DNA of 64,000 bases from an uncultured Verrucomicrobiae bacterium (GCA_943788245.1 CALSPN010000026.1:1-64000), one strand, 5' to 3'; counted from the first letter of the stretch, positions 27,282-37,600 are shown. Made by a program: numbers and translations. Notes: generated from the sequence alone by a model not told the origin.

Positions 27282-28667
27282 ATGACAAAAGCGTGCATCC
27301 AATACCTGAAAGATCATCAGGAGGACTTTCTGGAACAACTCATGGAGTATTTAAGAATCCCAAGTGTCTCGGCTCAATCGGACCATGCAGATGACATTCA
27401 GTCTTGTTCCGATTGGTTGGTAGAGCATTGCAAAACGATCGGTCTCAAAACCCGCAAAATCAAAACCGCAGGAAATCCTGTCGTCATTGCTCAAACACCG
27501 CGCAAGGGCAAATCCAAGAAACCACACTTCATGGTTTACGGACATTATGACGTACAACCCCCTGATCCATTGAACTTGTGGACCACTTCGCCTTTCGAAC
27601 CGCATGTAGAAGGCGACAAATTGATTGCGAGGGGAGCGACGGATAACAAGGGGCAACATTTCGTACACCTCAAAGCAGTGGAATCCTACCTCAAAACGGG
27701 AACGGAATTACCTTGTGATATTACTTTCATGATCGAAGGCGAAGAGGAAATCGGCAGCCCTTCACTGACCCCTGCGCTCGAAAAATTGAAGTCTGAATTG
27801 AACGTCAGAGCCGTTGTGGTTTCCGACAACGGCATGCCTGATCTCAAACACCCCGCTTTGACGTATGGTTTACGTGGCGTCGCTGCTTGTGAAGTTAGAC
27901 TCAAAGGGCCCAACAGAGATCTGCATTCCGGCATTTACGGTGGAGCGGTTGATAACCCTGCAATGGTACTATGCCAAATGCTTGCCCAGCTCAGAGACCG
28001 TCGCGGCCGTGTCGCGGTTCCAGGTTTTTATGATGACGTCGCACCTTTGAGCAAACTTGAGAGGGAGCAGAGCAAGCGATTTCCACACAAAGACACCAAA
28101 CTAGCGCGCGAGCTTGGTGTAAGGGAACTTTTTGGTGAACACAATTTCAATACGGTGGAGCGCCGGGCTGGGCGTCCGACGCTTGAAATCAATGGCCTCA
28201 CTTCCGGTTATCAAGGAGAGGGAAGCAAGACGATCATCCCCAGTGAGGCCTCGGCAAAAATCACCTGCCGTCTCGTCCCTGATCAAAAACCATCGAAGAT
28301 CCTGAGACTGCTGGAAAGACAACTCAAACGGCTTTGCCCCAAAAGCGTCCGAATGACATTCGAAAAAGGTCATAGCGGAAGTGCCTACGTCACCGCGCCA
28401 GATGGACCTTTTGCATCCGCTGCATTGAGTGCCTTGGAAGAAGCATTCAATCGTCCACCAATCCTGATGCGAGAAGGAGGATCGATACCGATCGTCACTG
28501 ATTTCAAGCAGGTTTTAAAAGCAGACACATTGTTACTTGGTCTTGGGCTTCCTGATGACAACGCTCATTCTCCCAACGAAAAAATGAGTCTCACAGCATT
28601 TCGCAAGGGAATGCATATGAGTGTCGCCCTTTGGGAAAAACTTGGTGAAATTCCTGCAAAACCATGA
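27282..28667 (+). CDS. M20-family dipeptidase
   Basis: This 461-residue zinc peptidase belongs to the ArgE/DapE/CNDP-like branch and cleaves dipeptides or N-acyl amino acids. Metal and catalytic motifs: MVYGHYDVQPPDP (His and Asp), RGATDNKGQ, MIEGEEEIGSPSL (catalytic Glu pair), VVSDNGMP and a late LGLPDDNAHSPNEKM with the last metal His. The dimerisation domain insert begins near GLRGVAACEVRLKGP. I prefer ATG 27282 over the in-frame TTG at 27273. It is 52 bp before queE in the same direction and may be the first gene of the queE-ksgA operon. Confidence 0.9.
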   Translation: MTKACIQYLKDHQEDFLEQLMEYLRIPSVSAQSDHADDIQSCSDWLVEHCKTIGLKTRKIKTAGNPVVIAQTPRKGKSKKPHFMVYGHYDVQPPDPLNLWTTSPFEPHVEGDKLIARGATDNKGQHFVHLKAVESYLKTGTELPCDITFMIEGEEEIGSPSLTPALEKLKSELNVRAVVVSDNGMPDLKHPALTYGLRGVAACEVRLKGPNRDLHSGIYGGAVDNPAMVLCQMLAQLRDRRGRVAVPGFYDDVAPLSKLEREQSKRFPHKDTKLARELGVRELFGEHNFNTVERRAGRPTLEINGLTSGYQGEGSKTIIPSEASAKITCRLVPDQKPSKILRLLERQLKRLCPKSVRMTFEKGHSGSAYVTAPDGPFASAALSALEEAFNRPPILMREGGSIPIVTDFKQVLKADTLLLGLGLPDDNAHSPNEKMSLTAFRKGMHMSVALWEKLGEIPAKP

Positions 28668-28719
28668 CATTTGGAATCGCAAATGGATACGAGCATCTTC
28701 TTTTGGGAACGATAGGGTA

Positions 28720-29457
28720 ATGAGCGTCAAATTATTGGTTCACGAAATCTATTTGAGTGTGCAGGGGGAAAGTACCTTTGCGGGGCTGCCTTGCATCTTC
28801 GTCAGATTGACAGGGTGTGATCTGCGTTGTTCTTATTGTGACACCGCTTATGCCTTCAAGGGGGGCCAGTCCATGACGGTGAAAGAAGTGCTGACAGAAA
28901 TCAATCGGCTCGCCGCCCCCTATGCCGATCGACAAATCAAGAACCAATCGCTACCCATCATCGAAGTGACGGGAGGTGAACCGTTACTCCAAAAGAATGT
29001 TCCGCAGCTCATGACGGATCTTTGTGATTCGGGTTTTACAGTGCTCATTGAAACCAGCGGCGCTCACCCTATTGGAGACCTCGACTCGCGCATTCATCGT
29101 ATTATGGATTTAAAATGCCCAAGTAGCGGCGAGTCAGAGCGCATGCTGTGGGAAAACATTCAACATCTTGGCAGTCTGGATGAGGTCAAATGCGTTATCG
29201 CCACTCAGGAAGATTATGAATGGTGCAAATCCAAAATCAAAAAGTGGGATCTGCAAAAGAAATGTGAAATCCTGATTTCCTGGTGTGCTCCATTGACAGA
29301 GTCTCAGCATCATCCGGATCTCAAGTCTGCCCCTGCATCCACCGATCTGATTACCCGTCAGGCATTGATTGAAAGGATGATCCAAGATGCTGTCCCCGCC
29401 CGTTTCCAGGCTCAACTTCACAAGGTCGTTTGGCCTGTTGACGCCATGGGCGTGTGA
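28720..29457 (+). CDS. queE: 7-carboxy-7-deazaguanine synthase
   Basis: QueE is a radical-SAM enzyme that converts carboxytetrahydropterin to 7-carboxy-7-deazaguanine on the path to queuosine. ATG 28720, preceded by ATAGGGTA, gives MSVKLLVHEIYLSVQGEST, the family N-terminus. The cluster motif is CDLRCSYCDT (C33, C37, C40), then EVTGGEPLLQ and ETSGAHP. Length is 245. An in-frame ATG at 28621 lies inside the M20 gene and is unlikely. The stop overlaps the GTG of the aminotransferase by four bases. No queC, queD or queF is in the window. Confidence 0.93.
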   Translation: MSVKLLVHEIYLSVQGESTFAGLPCIFVRLTGCDLRCSYCDTAYAFKGGQSMTVKEVLTEINRLAAPYADRQIKNQSLPIIEVTGGEPLLQKNVPQLMTDLCDSGFTVLIETSGAHPIGDLDSRIHRIMDLKCPSSGESERMLWENIQHLGSLDEVKCVIATQEDYEWCKSKIKKWDLQKKCEILISWCAPLTESQHHPDLKSAPASTDLITRQALIERMIQDAVPARFQAQLHKVVWPVDAMGV

Positions 29458-30809
29458 AAAATCAAGTGAAAGATCATTCTGACCAAAACCGCACCCGCCT
29501 CATTCTTCAGCACCTGAAGGAATACGAATCCCGTAACATCACCTTCATGGCGGAGGATCACTCATGGCCTATTGTCTGGGAAAATGCCCGTGGCATGTAT
29601 GTGCGTGATGTGGAGGGAAAGCGCTATCTTGACTTAAGTGCTGCCTTCGGCGTTGCAGCATGTGGTCATGCCCCACGCGAAGTGGTGCATGCAGGCATAT
29701 CACAAATGAAAAAACTCATGCATGCCATGGGAGATGTGCATCCGCATGAGGGTAAGGCTGATTTGGCTAAAACATTGAGTCAATGGACCTTTGAAAGGTG
29801 GACAAGCAAATCGCAGCTAAGGGTACCCTTATCGCTCAAGGGGAAAGTCATTTTCTGTAACTCTGGATTCGAGGCAGTTGAAGCGGCATTGAAATCAGCA
29901 CACCTTGCTACTCACAAGCCCAGTGTCATCGCCTTCAAAGGAGGCTATCATGGTCTCGGCTACGGTGCATTATCCGTGACTCATCGCAGTCATTTCAGAG
30001 AGGGCTTCATGAACCAACTCAAATCCTTTGGTCAATTTGTCGTATTCCCCACCAATGAAGTGGAGCTATCCAATTCACTGAATGAAGTTGAGAAGCGCCT
30101 TAAAAAAGGCAATGTGGGAGCAGTACTCCTGGAGCCAATTCAATCAAGAGCAGGCGAAAGAATTCCCGCAGACAATTTCCTCACAGAGTTGCGAAGATTG
30201 TGTGATGCCTATTCAGCATGCTTGGTTTTTGATGAAATCTATACAGGGTTCGGGCGTACCGGAAACTGGTTTGCATGTGAACATGAAGGTGTCATCCCCG
30301 ACCTCATTTGCGTGGGAAAGGCCTTGACGGGGGGATTCCCCATGTCCGCTTGCATCGGCCGAGCAAATTTGATGGATGAAGCCTGGCCGCCGTCTAAGGG
30401 TGAAGCCATACATACCAGCACCTTTCTCGGACACCCCGTAGGATGCGCAATGGCACTGGCACAACTAAAACTCCTTCAAAAATTGAATATTGCACAAGCG
30501 GCTCAAGAGTCAGGCAGAGTATGGATGGAGCAACTCAAAAATGCCATGAAACCCTGGGGAAAACGCATCCAAATTCGAGGAAGGGGTTTGATGATTGGCA
30601 TTGAAATCATTAATGCAGATCGAACATTGCCAGCTCAAACGGTGATCTCCTGGACCTCTCAATTGCTGGAGGCGGGTATCATCGTACTTCCCACAGGCGA
30701 TCATGGAGAAGTATTGGGCCTGTCTCCACCATTGATTATTTCAAACGCTCAAATGAAGCGTGCCACCAGGCTGTTGACAAAAACGTTGAATCAGGTATTG
30801 CCGCAATGA
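29454..30809 (+). CDS. Class III aminotransferase
   Basis: PLP-dependent omega-aminotransferase, 451 residues. Motifs: YLDLSAAFGVAACGH, FCNSGFEAVEAALKSA, VIAFKGGYHGLGYGALSVT, VLLEPIQSRAGERIP, LVFDEIYTGFGRTG (Asp to PLP nitrogen) and CVGKALTGGFPMSA with the Schiff-base Lys. The substrate is not readable: acetylornithine, 4-aminobutyrate and diaminobutyrate aminotransferases all share these. The start is GTG, overlapping the queE stop, and the stop overlaps the ksgA ATG, so all three are translationally coupled. The pairing with queE and ksgA, both RNA-modification genes, may be only operon convenience. Confidence 0.88.
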   Translation: MKNQVKDHSDQNRTRLILQHLKEYESRNITFMAEDHSWPIVWENARGMYVRDVEGKRYLDLSAAFGVAACGHAPREVVHAGISQMKKLMHAMGDVHPHEGKADLAKTLSQWTFERWTSKSQLRVPLSLKGKVIFCNSGFEAVEAALKSAHLATHKPSVIAFKGGYHGLGYGALSVTHRSHFREGFMNQLKSFGQFVVFPTNEVELSNSLNEVEKRLKKGNVGAVLLEPIQSRAGERIPADNFLTELRRLCDAYSACLVFDEIYTGFGRTGNWFACEHEGVIPDLICVGKALTGGFPMSACIGRANLMDEAWPPSKGEAIHTSTFLGHPVGCAMALAQLKLLQKLNIAQAAQESGRVWMEQLKNAMKPWGKRIQIRGRGLMIGIEIINADRTLPAQTVISWTSQLLEAGIIVLPTGDHGEVLGLSPPLIISNAQMKRATRLLTKTLNQVLPQ

Positions 30810-31630
30810 CGCTCACAGAAATAAAACAAATACTGCGGGAGCGAAACATTCGCTTGACCAGGTCATTGGGACAAAATTTTCTTCACGATCAAAATCAGAT
30901 CAAACGAATCGCCGATGCTGCAGAGATTCAACCTGGAGAAAAAGTCCTTGAGATAGGCCCGGGACTGGGTCCATTGACACGGGAGTTACTGGCGCGCAAG
31001 GCCCGAGTCAAGGCCTTGGAAATTGATCAACGACTCATTGAGTCGTTGAGAATTCTCTTTGAGACAAGTCCCAATCTCACACTGGAACATGTCGACGCTC
31101 TGAAGCTTCTCAAAAAGGAAACCTTTGATTGGTCAGATTGGAAACTGGCAGCCAACCTCCCATATTCGGTGGCTTCCCCTATCCTGGTTGAACTGGCAAT
31201 GTCCAAACACGCTCCCCGCAGAATGACGGCAACCCTTCAAAGTGAAGTCGTGGATCGAATCACTTCAGCGCACAACACCAAATCATACGGAGTGCTCACC
31301 CTACTGATTAAGGCTCATTTTGAATCAATCGACCGATTTCGCATTCCAGCCACATGTTTCTTTCCTGAACCCGATGTCGAATCAGCATGCGTCACTCTGG
31401 CACGCAGACCGAAACCTTTGCTCACCGATGCGGCAATGATCACATATGTATCATTGGTAAAACTCGCTTTTTCACAACGCCGGAAAATTGTATGGAAACT
31501 CCTCAGGCAGCGCTGGAAATCTGAACAACTGGTGCAAGCACAAAAGGAACTCAACCTTGATCCCATGGTTCGCGCTCAAGCCATCACCTTTGAACAGTTT
31601 GTCTCTCTCGCAAACTTTTTAACTCATTGA
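30806..31630 (+). CDS. rsmA: 16S rRNA dimethyladenosine transferase
   Basis: RsmA (KsgA) dimethylates two adjacent adenosines near the 3' end of 16S rRNA during small-subunit maturation. The N-terminal SLGQNFLHDQNQIKRIA, the SAM-binding VLEIGPGLGPLTRELL, LEIDQRLIE and the catalytic NLPYSVASPIL are diagnostic. FFPEPDVESACVTL and LAFSQRRKIV follow in the C-terminal domain. The length of 274 is normal. The last eleven or so codons form the left arm of a perfect inverted repeat that ends beyond the stop (31595-31657). Confidence 0.95.
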   Translation: MTLTEIKQILRERNIRLTRSLGQNFLHDQNQIKRIADAAEIQPGEKVLEIGPGLGPLTRELLARKARVKALEIDQRLIESLRILFETSPNLTLEHVDALKLLKKETFDWSDWKLAANLPYSVASPILVELAMSKHAPRRMTATLQSEVVDRITSAHNTKSYGVLTLLIKAHFESIDRFRIPATCFFPEPDVESACVTLARRPKPLLTDAAMITYVSLVKLAFSQRRKIVWKLLRQRWKSEQLVQAQKELNLDPMVRAQAITFEQFVSLANFLTH

Positions 31631-31657
31631 TGGAAAGTTTGCGAGAGAGACAAACTG
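31595..31657. repeat. Perfect 24-bp inverted repeat across the rsmA stop codon
   Basis: The left arm 31595-31618 (begins CAGTTTGTCTCTC) and the right arm 31634-31657 (ends GAGAGACAAACTG) are exact reverse complements, separated by 15 bases that contain the TGA stop at 31628-31630. The hairpin would be very stable. There is no T run after either arm, so it is not a standard intrinsic terminator. It may block RNA polymerase or exonucleases, or it may record a local inverted duplication of the gene's 3' end. Confidence 0.9.
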
Positions 31658-31856
31658 ATTCTCCTCAGACGGATCAATGATATCTCATGCTCACCCATGA
31701 GAAGCCCCCCCGCCAAAGGCTGGAAACTGCGCATCAAGACTGATTCCAAGATGGACAAGACGAGTATTCAGATCGATAATGACCTCATAGAAAACCATTC
31801 CTGTGGATTACCGATTTGATTTTTTCTGCAGGATAAACATCAAATAAAACACGCTC
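31658..31856. other. Upstream region of the Gfo/Idh gene
   Basis: About 200 bp without a supported gene. It holds a run of seven C at about 31709-31715 and an AT-rich stretch (GATTTTTTCTGCAGG) near 31820, where a promoter for the oxidoreductase could lie. No clear -35/-10 pair. Confidence 0.35.
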
Positions 31857-33203
31857 ATGAATAGACGCAAATTCATCAAAACAGGGGCAGCAGGTCTTGC
31901 AGCTTCGACTTTGAATCAGGAAGCAATGGCCGAACTCATTAATGGGAAACCCAAACGAGTGGGGCTGATTGGAACGGGCTGGTATGGCAAGGCGGACTTA
32001 TTGCGATTGATTCAGGTCGCCCCCGTGGAAGTAGTCTCCTTGTGTGATGTGGACAGCAGCCTTTTAACAGAAGCGGCTGAGATTGTCGCCGGAAGGCAGA
32101 AATCGGGGAAGAAGCCCCGCACTTTTTCGGACTACCGCAAGATGCTCGCTGAAAAAGATCTCGATATTGTCCTCATTGCAACTCCTGATCATTGGCACGC
32201 ACTTAATATGATCGAAGCCGTGAAAGCTGGGGCAGATGTCTATGTTCAAAAACCGATCAGCGTGGATGTTCTTGAAGGACAAGCAATGCTCAAGGCAGCC
32301 CGACAACACGGTCGAGTCGTACAGGTAGGAACCCAGCGCCGGAGCACGCCACATTTAATCGAAGCCAAGGAACAAATCATCGATTCAGGTAAATTGGGTA
32401 AAATTGGGCATGCCGAGATTTGTTGCTACTACCACATGCGCAACAGATCCAATCCACCTGATATTGCAGCCCCGTCCAATCTCGATTATGAGATGTGGAC
32501 CGGTCCGGCCCCGATGCGTCCATATAATAATATCGTGCATCAACGCGGCTGGAGGGCTTTCATGGAATACGGAAATGGTATCGTTGGTGATATGTGCATC
32601 CACATGTTCGATACTGTAAGATGGATGCTTGATCTCGGCTGGCCTGTCAGTGTCTCATCCAGCGGTGGTATTCTGGTAGATAAAGCAGCAAAAGCAAATA
32701 TTTCCGACACACAGACAGCCACCTTCGATTTCAAGGACTTACAGGTTGTATGGCAACATCGTTCCTGGGGACATGCGCCTGATCCGGAGTATCCATGGGC
32801 CTTGTTCCTCTATGGAGAGAAAGGCACACTGAAGGCGAGTGTCAACGGCTATGACTTCATCCCACGGGGACGCAATGAAAAGCCCATTCACAAGGATGTG
32901 GTCATGGAGTTGGATCAGTATCCAGAGGACAGGGACGAGAAAGATCTCGAGCGCCACGTGGCTCCTGCCATTCGAGGCCATATGCTGGATTTCCTCAATG
33001 CGATTGCCACCCGAGGCAAACCCGTTGCGGATATCGAAGAGGGTCATATCTCAACAACGAGCTGCATTCTGGCCAACATGGCAATGGATCTTGGCCGCAC
33101 ACTTCAATGGAACCCTGCTTCAGGTAAGATCCATGATGATGCTGAAGCCAACTCCAAACTTGCCAGAGTGTATCGAGCGCCCTGGAAACACCCGGGTACC
33201 TGA
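31857..33203 (+). CDS. Tat-exported Gfo/Idh/MocA-family oxidoreductase
   Basis: NAD(P)-dependent sugar or inositol dehydrogenase family, 448 residues. The N-terminus MNRRKFIKTGAAGLAAS carries a twin-arginine motif, so the folded enzyme is probably sent to the periplasm. The Rossmann motif is VGLIGTGWYGKADLL. IATPDHWHALNMIEAVKAG and VYVQKPISVD contain the catalytic Lys of the E-K-P signature, here Q-K-P. The C-terminal domain shows GNGIVGDMCIHMFDTVRWML with the usual His. A second member of this family begins at 63054. Substrate unknown. It is bounded by an intrinsic terminator at 33263. Confidence 0.9.
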   Translation: MNRRKFIKTGAAGLAASTLNQEAMAELINGKPKRVGLIGTGWYGKADLLRLIQVAPVEVVSLCDVDSSLLTEAAEIVAGRQKSGKKPRTFSDYRKMLAEKDLDIVLIATPDHWHALNMIEAVKAGADVYVQKPISVDVLEGQAMLKAARQHGRVVQVGTQRRSTPHLIEAKEQIIDSGKLGKIGHAEICCYYHMRNRSNPPDIAAPSNLDYEMWTGPAPMRPYNNIVHQRGWRAFMEYGNGIVGDMCIHMFDTVRWMLDLGWPVSVSSSGGILVDKAAKANISDTQTATFDFKDLQVVWQHRSWGHAPDPEYPWALFLYGEKGTLKASVNGYDFIPRGRNEKPIHKDVVMELDQYPEDRDEKDLERHVAPAIRGHMLDFLNAIATRGKPVADIEEGHISTTSCILANMAMDLGRTLQWNPASGKIHDDAEANSKLARVYRAPWKHPGT

Positions 33204-33262
33204 GCACCGGCAGGGCAGATTGAGTCAACCACGCACATCCATGCGCGTTTCTAATCATTCAC

Positions 33263-33293
33263 CGAAGCTCAAGGAATTGAGCTTCGTTTTTTT
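33263..33293 (+). terminator. Intrinsic terminator after the Gfo/Idh gene
   Basis: A perfect 10-bp stem CGAAGCTCAA / TTGAGCTTCG around a GGAA loop (33263-33286) is followed directly by seven T (33287-33293). It sits 60 bp after the stop codon. Confidence 0.93.
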
Positions 33294-33376
33294 ATCGCTG
33301 CTTGGTGTTGTGCTGTAATGCCCCTCTGACATTGATTACTACTCGATGAAAAGCCGGCGGACCGTGAGGTTCACGG

Positions 33377-34381
33377 GTGCTTACAATTCATTGGCGCATG
33401 GGACAAATGTCACCTATCGTGTCACCGGCTATCATGAATCAATTTGACGAAAGACTCGCAGAACATTCTATCCAGCTCAAAAGATTGGAGCTGGAAACAT
33501 TACAGATAAATGTTGGGCGCAAGTGCAACCAGGCCTGTCGCCATTGCCATGTGGATGCTGCACCCTGGCGCACGGAAATGATGGATGGCACCACTGCAGA
33601 TAAAGTCATTGATTGGATCAAGGAGCATCGACCGAAGAACGTGGATATTACAGGTGGAGCACCGGAAATCAGTGAACATTTCCGAAGGCTTGTTTCCGAA
33701 TCCAAGTCGGCAGGCTGCCATGTGATGGACCGGAATAATCTGACCATTTTGGAAGAACCAGGATACGAGGATCTGCATTTATTTCTCGCTAAACATGAAG
33801 TGGAAGTCATCGCTTCCCTGCCCTGCTACACATCTGACAACGTCTCCAGACAACGCGGCCAGGGCGTTTTTGAGAAAAGCATCCGCGGGCTTCAGAAATT
33901 GAACGCACTTGGCTATGGTTCGGAAAATTTGAAATTGAACCTCGTCTACAATCCATTGGGCCCGAAGTTGCCAGGTTCTCAGTCCGAACTCGAGCAGGAT
34001 TACAAGCAAGCACTCAAAAAGGAATTTGGAATTACCTTCAACCAATTGTTCTGTATCACCAACCAACCTATCGCTCGATTTGCAGAGGATTTGCAGGAGT
34101 CAAGCCAGCTGGAATCCTACATGAAGCTACTGAATGAATCATTCAATGCGGAAACGACGAAATCACTGATGTGTCGAACCACTCTGAGCGTGGGTTACAT
34201 GGGAGAGGTGTATGATTGCGATTTCAACCAAATGCTGAACATGCAGATGGAAAATGGAGAAAAATTATTTTTGTGGGACCTTTCCCCGACTAAATGGAAT
34301 CAGATAAACATTCAAACTGGTGATCATTGCCTTGCTTGCTCAGCAGGTGAGGGAAGCAGTTGCACAGGAGCCATCTCCTGA
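33377..34381 (+). CDS. arsS: Arsenosugar biosynthesis radical-SAM protein ArsS
   Basis: ArsS is thought to adenosylate dimethylarsinous acid, on the way to oxo-arsenosugars typical of marine life. The N-terminal motif TLQINVGRKCNQACRHCHVD holds the cluster cysteines C50, C54, C57. DITGGAPEIS, FRRLVSES and LNLVYNPLGP follow. The C-terminus has VGYMGEVYDCDFNQML and ends in GDHCLACSAGEGSSCTG, both ArsS signatures. GTG 33377 has a GAGG at 33366-33369, while ATG 33434 gives a more usual family N-terminus (MNQFDERL). The start is therefore uncertain. The SD lies in a small hairpin (33362-33376). ArsM, the usual neighbour, is absent from the window. Confidence 0.9.
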   Translation: MLTIHWRMGQMSPIVSPAIMNQFDERLAEHSIQLKRLELETLQINVGRKCNQACRHCHVDAAPWRTEMMDGTTADKVIDWIKEHRPKNVDITGGAPEISEHFRRLVSESKSAGCHVMDRNNLTILEEPGYEDLHLFLAKHEVEVIASLPCYTSDNVSRQRGQGVFEKSIRGLQKLNALGYGSENLKLNLVYNPLGPKLPGSQSELEQDYKQALKKEFGITFNQLFCITNQPIARFAEDLQESSQLESYMKLLNESFNAETTKSLMCRTTLSVGYMGEVYDCDFNQMLNMQMENGEKLFLWDLSPTKWNQINIQTGDHCLACSAGEGSSCTGAIS

Positions 34382-34578
34382 CAAAACCCCCTCCCAAAAA
34401 TTGAATTAGAGGCAAGTATGTCTCTGATTGCTGGGGACTTGTTTATTACGGTCAGTAGATGGAATAAATCAGATACCTGCGGCTGGATTCGATTCAATTA
34501 TCCAATCTTTAGCGTCATTTGATAACAGGGATTTTAAAACCCTGAATCATATTGCCCTTGATAGAAGCACTGCAAAAA
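34382..34578. other. Convergent intergenic region
   Basis: The 200 bp between arsS and the terminator of the LamG gene. An open plus-strand frame begins at 34428, but it reads through the terminator into the opposite gene and has no family features. Nothing else seen. Confidence 0.4.
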
Positions 34579-34607
34579 AAGGGCCGCCCCATGAGGGGGC
34601 GGCCCTT
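34579..34607 (-). terminator. Intrinsic terminator of the LamG/PA14 gene
   Basis: A 12-bp GC-rich stem (AAGGGCCGCCCC / GGGGCGGCCCTT) with a five-base loop. On the minus strand the hairpin is followed by seven T (from the A run at 34574-34580), so it ends the gene whose stop is at 34642. Confidence 0.93.
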
Positions 34608-34641
34608 GAATTTATTTTGAACTTAGATCAAAGCTTCATGC

Positions 34642-37600
34642 TTAGTCAGCAATGAAGAACGCCTGATTCTGGTCGGCTGCCACGGAATAAGGTGAGCTCG
34701 CTCCGTCCACGGCACTGAATTCGCCATTGACCGTTGCTGAGCTCTTCAGGGTGCCGGTGTATTCAATGGTAATATTACCATCCTGAAGGGTAACGGCTGA
34801 GATGCCGCCAGCGCTTCCACCAGCCATCTGAATGATCATCCCGCTGATACCACCTGAGTTATCCTCAAGATGTTTGTACCAGAGGGTCTCTCCCTCACCC
34901 ACAGTCACAGTCACTGTGGCGTGATCGCCAGCAAAGGTTCCGGTGTTTTCAGCATCCGGTTCATTGCCGTCGCCTGCCCAGATCTTGGCAAACTGACTGG
35001 CATCCGTTGTGCGTCCCTCAAAAACAGTGACGTCATAAGTACCAGCGGGTAATCCCGTGATCTGCATCCGTGCCTCGGTGCCGGCGGTATCTGTATTCTT
35101 GAACAGATAGTCGTTACGAGCCTCCTGCGGCACCATGATACCGGCATACTCAGCTCCTTCATTGGGAGGAGCTGGGTTGTTAGCAGTGTAACCGTCATCA
35201 AGTGCGGTGAGTGTGACTCCTCCGCCAAGGTCAACGGGTTCGTCTTGTGTCAAACTATCGATGGTAACCCATGGAGAAGGAGAAGCTCCAGCTCCACTTC
35301 CCTCTGTGCCACCGAAGTCCAGCAGAATCGAGGAGAAACCAATGGATGGCAACCCACCGAGAGGCTGAAGAAGATGACCAGCAATGCTTTCACCATTCAT
35401 CGTCAACTCAATGTTCGCTCCGCCGTGATCTCCACCATCATTTGTCCAATCGCCATTGAAGTAAGCAACTTCAATGGGGTATAGACCGGCGACAGGGAAG
35501 AAGGCATTGCCATCAGGGGCAGGTCCAGGTGCACCATGTCCGCCGTCATTGTTGACAACGATTTGATTACCAATACGAACCACGGATCCATCATCAGAAG
35601 AACTTCTGAAGGCATGTTGACCTGCTTCTGGCACGTTGAGGAAACCTGTGAATTGGAATATTCCATCATCCAGATTGCCTTCTGCACCTATGAATGAACC
35701 AGAATCATCTCCCAGCCACTCAAGGATAGGCGTCAGATCGTTGCCCGTGTAGGTCATGGTTGTTGCTACAAATCGACCCTGTGGTGCTGTGCCGAAGAGG
35801 GCCAGACCATGATCATCACCTGGAACATTTTGGAAGATCGGACCTTGTGAGTCTTCTCCAAATTGCGCTCCTTTGGGCTCTGTAGTCCAATAGGCACCAT
35901 GTAGACCGGCATCACCCGCTCCACTAGCGATTGAGGATGCAGCAATGGCAGTTGCACCTATATCTGATGCGCTGTAGAGGATCGCACCTGGAATTGGGTC
36001 ACCGTTTGCAGTGATTCCCAGATTCGCACCGCCGTGGTCTCCTGCATCATTGGTCCAGTCGCCGTTATAGTAGGCAATTTCAATCGGATACAAGCCAGCT
36101 TCTTCGAAGTTGTAGCTGCCGTCCGGACTTGGTCCAGGTGCTCCATGACCTCCGTCATTGTCAACAACCTTCTGTCCAGCGATCCAAATGACTGATCCAT
36201 CATCGGATGCGGATCGGATAGCAATTTCACCTGGGTTATCGATACGAATATAGCCAGTGAAGCTCAGGATACCATCATCCATGTTACCGTCTGCGCCAAC
36301 ATAGGATTCACCATCGCCTTGCAACCATTCCTGAATAGGAGTCAAGTCATTGCCACCCTGGAAATCCAGGCCAGTGGCTGTGAATGTTCCGGTTGGGTAA
36401 TAGTTGTTGATGATGTGCAAACCGATGTCAGTTGCTTCGCCTTTGTCCTGCAGATTTGAAACAGCTTTGGGCGCGGCCTGCCAGTAACGTCCGTCGAGAC
36501 CGCTACCTGCATCAGCTACACCGTCGAGTGACAGGATGGCAACCATTGCGTCACCACCACCTCCAGAAACATCGGGAAGGGCTTCGAACTTACTGGTGAT
36601 CTCAGCTGCGGTGAGCAGTCCAGAGTAGGTTGCCCAGGAGTGCATCACGCTGCCTTCACCCATGTGATCGGTGGCCTGCTCGAGGCGGGCTCCCATGACC
36701 TTGGTGTCACCAGAGAAAGGAATGTTGCCTGCCCAGGTGCCTGAAAGCGCACCGTCTATGTAGAGATGACTTTCTCCTGCAGCCGTGTCACTGACGATCA
36801 CCACATGCACTGGGGCATCGAACACAGAGTTCACACTGCCACCTTCAACGGCGGTGAAAAGGTTGTCAGCCACACCAAACTCAGTCGTGCCGAAAACACC
36901 CTGCTCGTTCCACTGGTCCAACTTGATGGCGAAGGCGTCGTTGCCTGCAATCGCTGTTGAGGCACCGGCCTTGATGGCGGTGAAATGGAACTCGAAACTG
37001 GCACTGCCGTCGAGCGCTCCAAAGTCCACCACCGCAGGGGCACTGAGCGCTCCATCAGATGAGGCAACCATGGCTGCTGCGGCGGGCTCTCCAGTTCCAC
37101 CACCCCCTGGTGGCGTCGAGTCATCGGTAATCTCATCCGTTGCCTTCAATCCGCCAATTTCAGCAGGAATGCCATCGTTGAATGAGCCTTTGCTGATGTA
37201 GATGTCATCAATGAGGAATTGTCCTTCCTGAATACCATTGTTGTGAGAACTGACAAAAATCGTATCCAGATCTGGCCCAGGCAAACCTAGGTCTACACTC
37301 CCTGCAGGGTTACGATCGGATGTGTAATCTTTGAAGCCTTCTTCACGGTCTCCGCCGCTGGCCTTCTGGAAATACATGGTAAACTTGTCACCGTCATCCA
37401 GGTTTCGGTTGTCAACGTCCAGCCAGACATTGTAGGTGGTTTCGTAATCAACCGACTTACCTGTCCAATCAAGTGTTCCTCCGTATCCATCAATGGAGAG
37501 AAGGTCAAGAAAGCCTTCCAGATCGCCAAATTGAACGAAAGGACCGACATCAGCATCAAAATCACCAATGAAACGAATCGGTTTTTCGCTGAGCCCCACA

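Noticed and set aside
34428-34655. 75-residue plus-strand frame
   Set aside because: It reads through a strong terminator into the end of the opposite gene.
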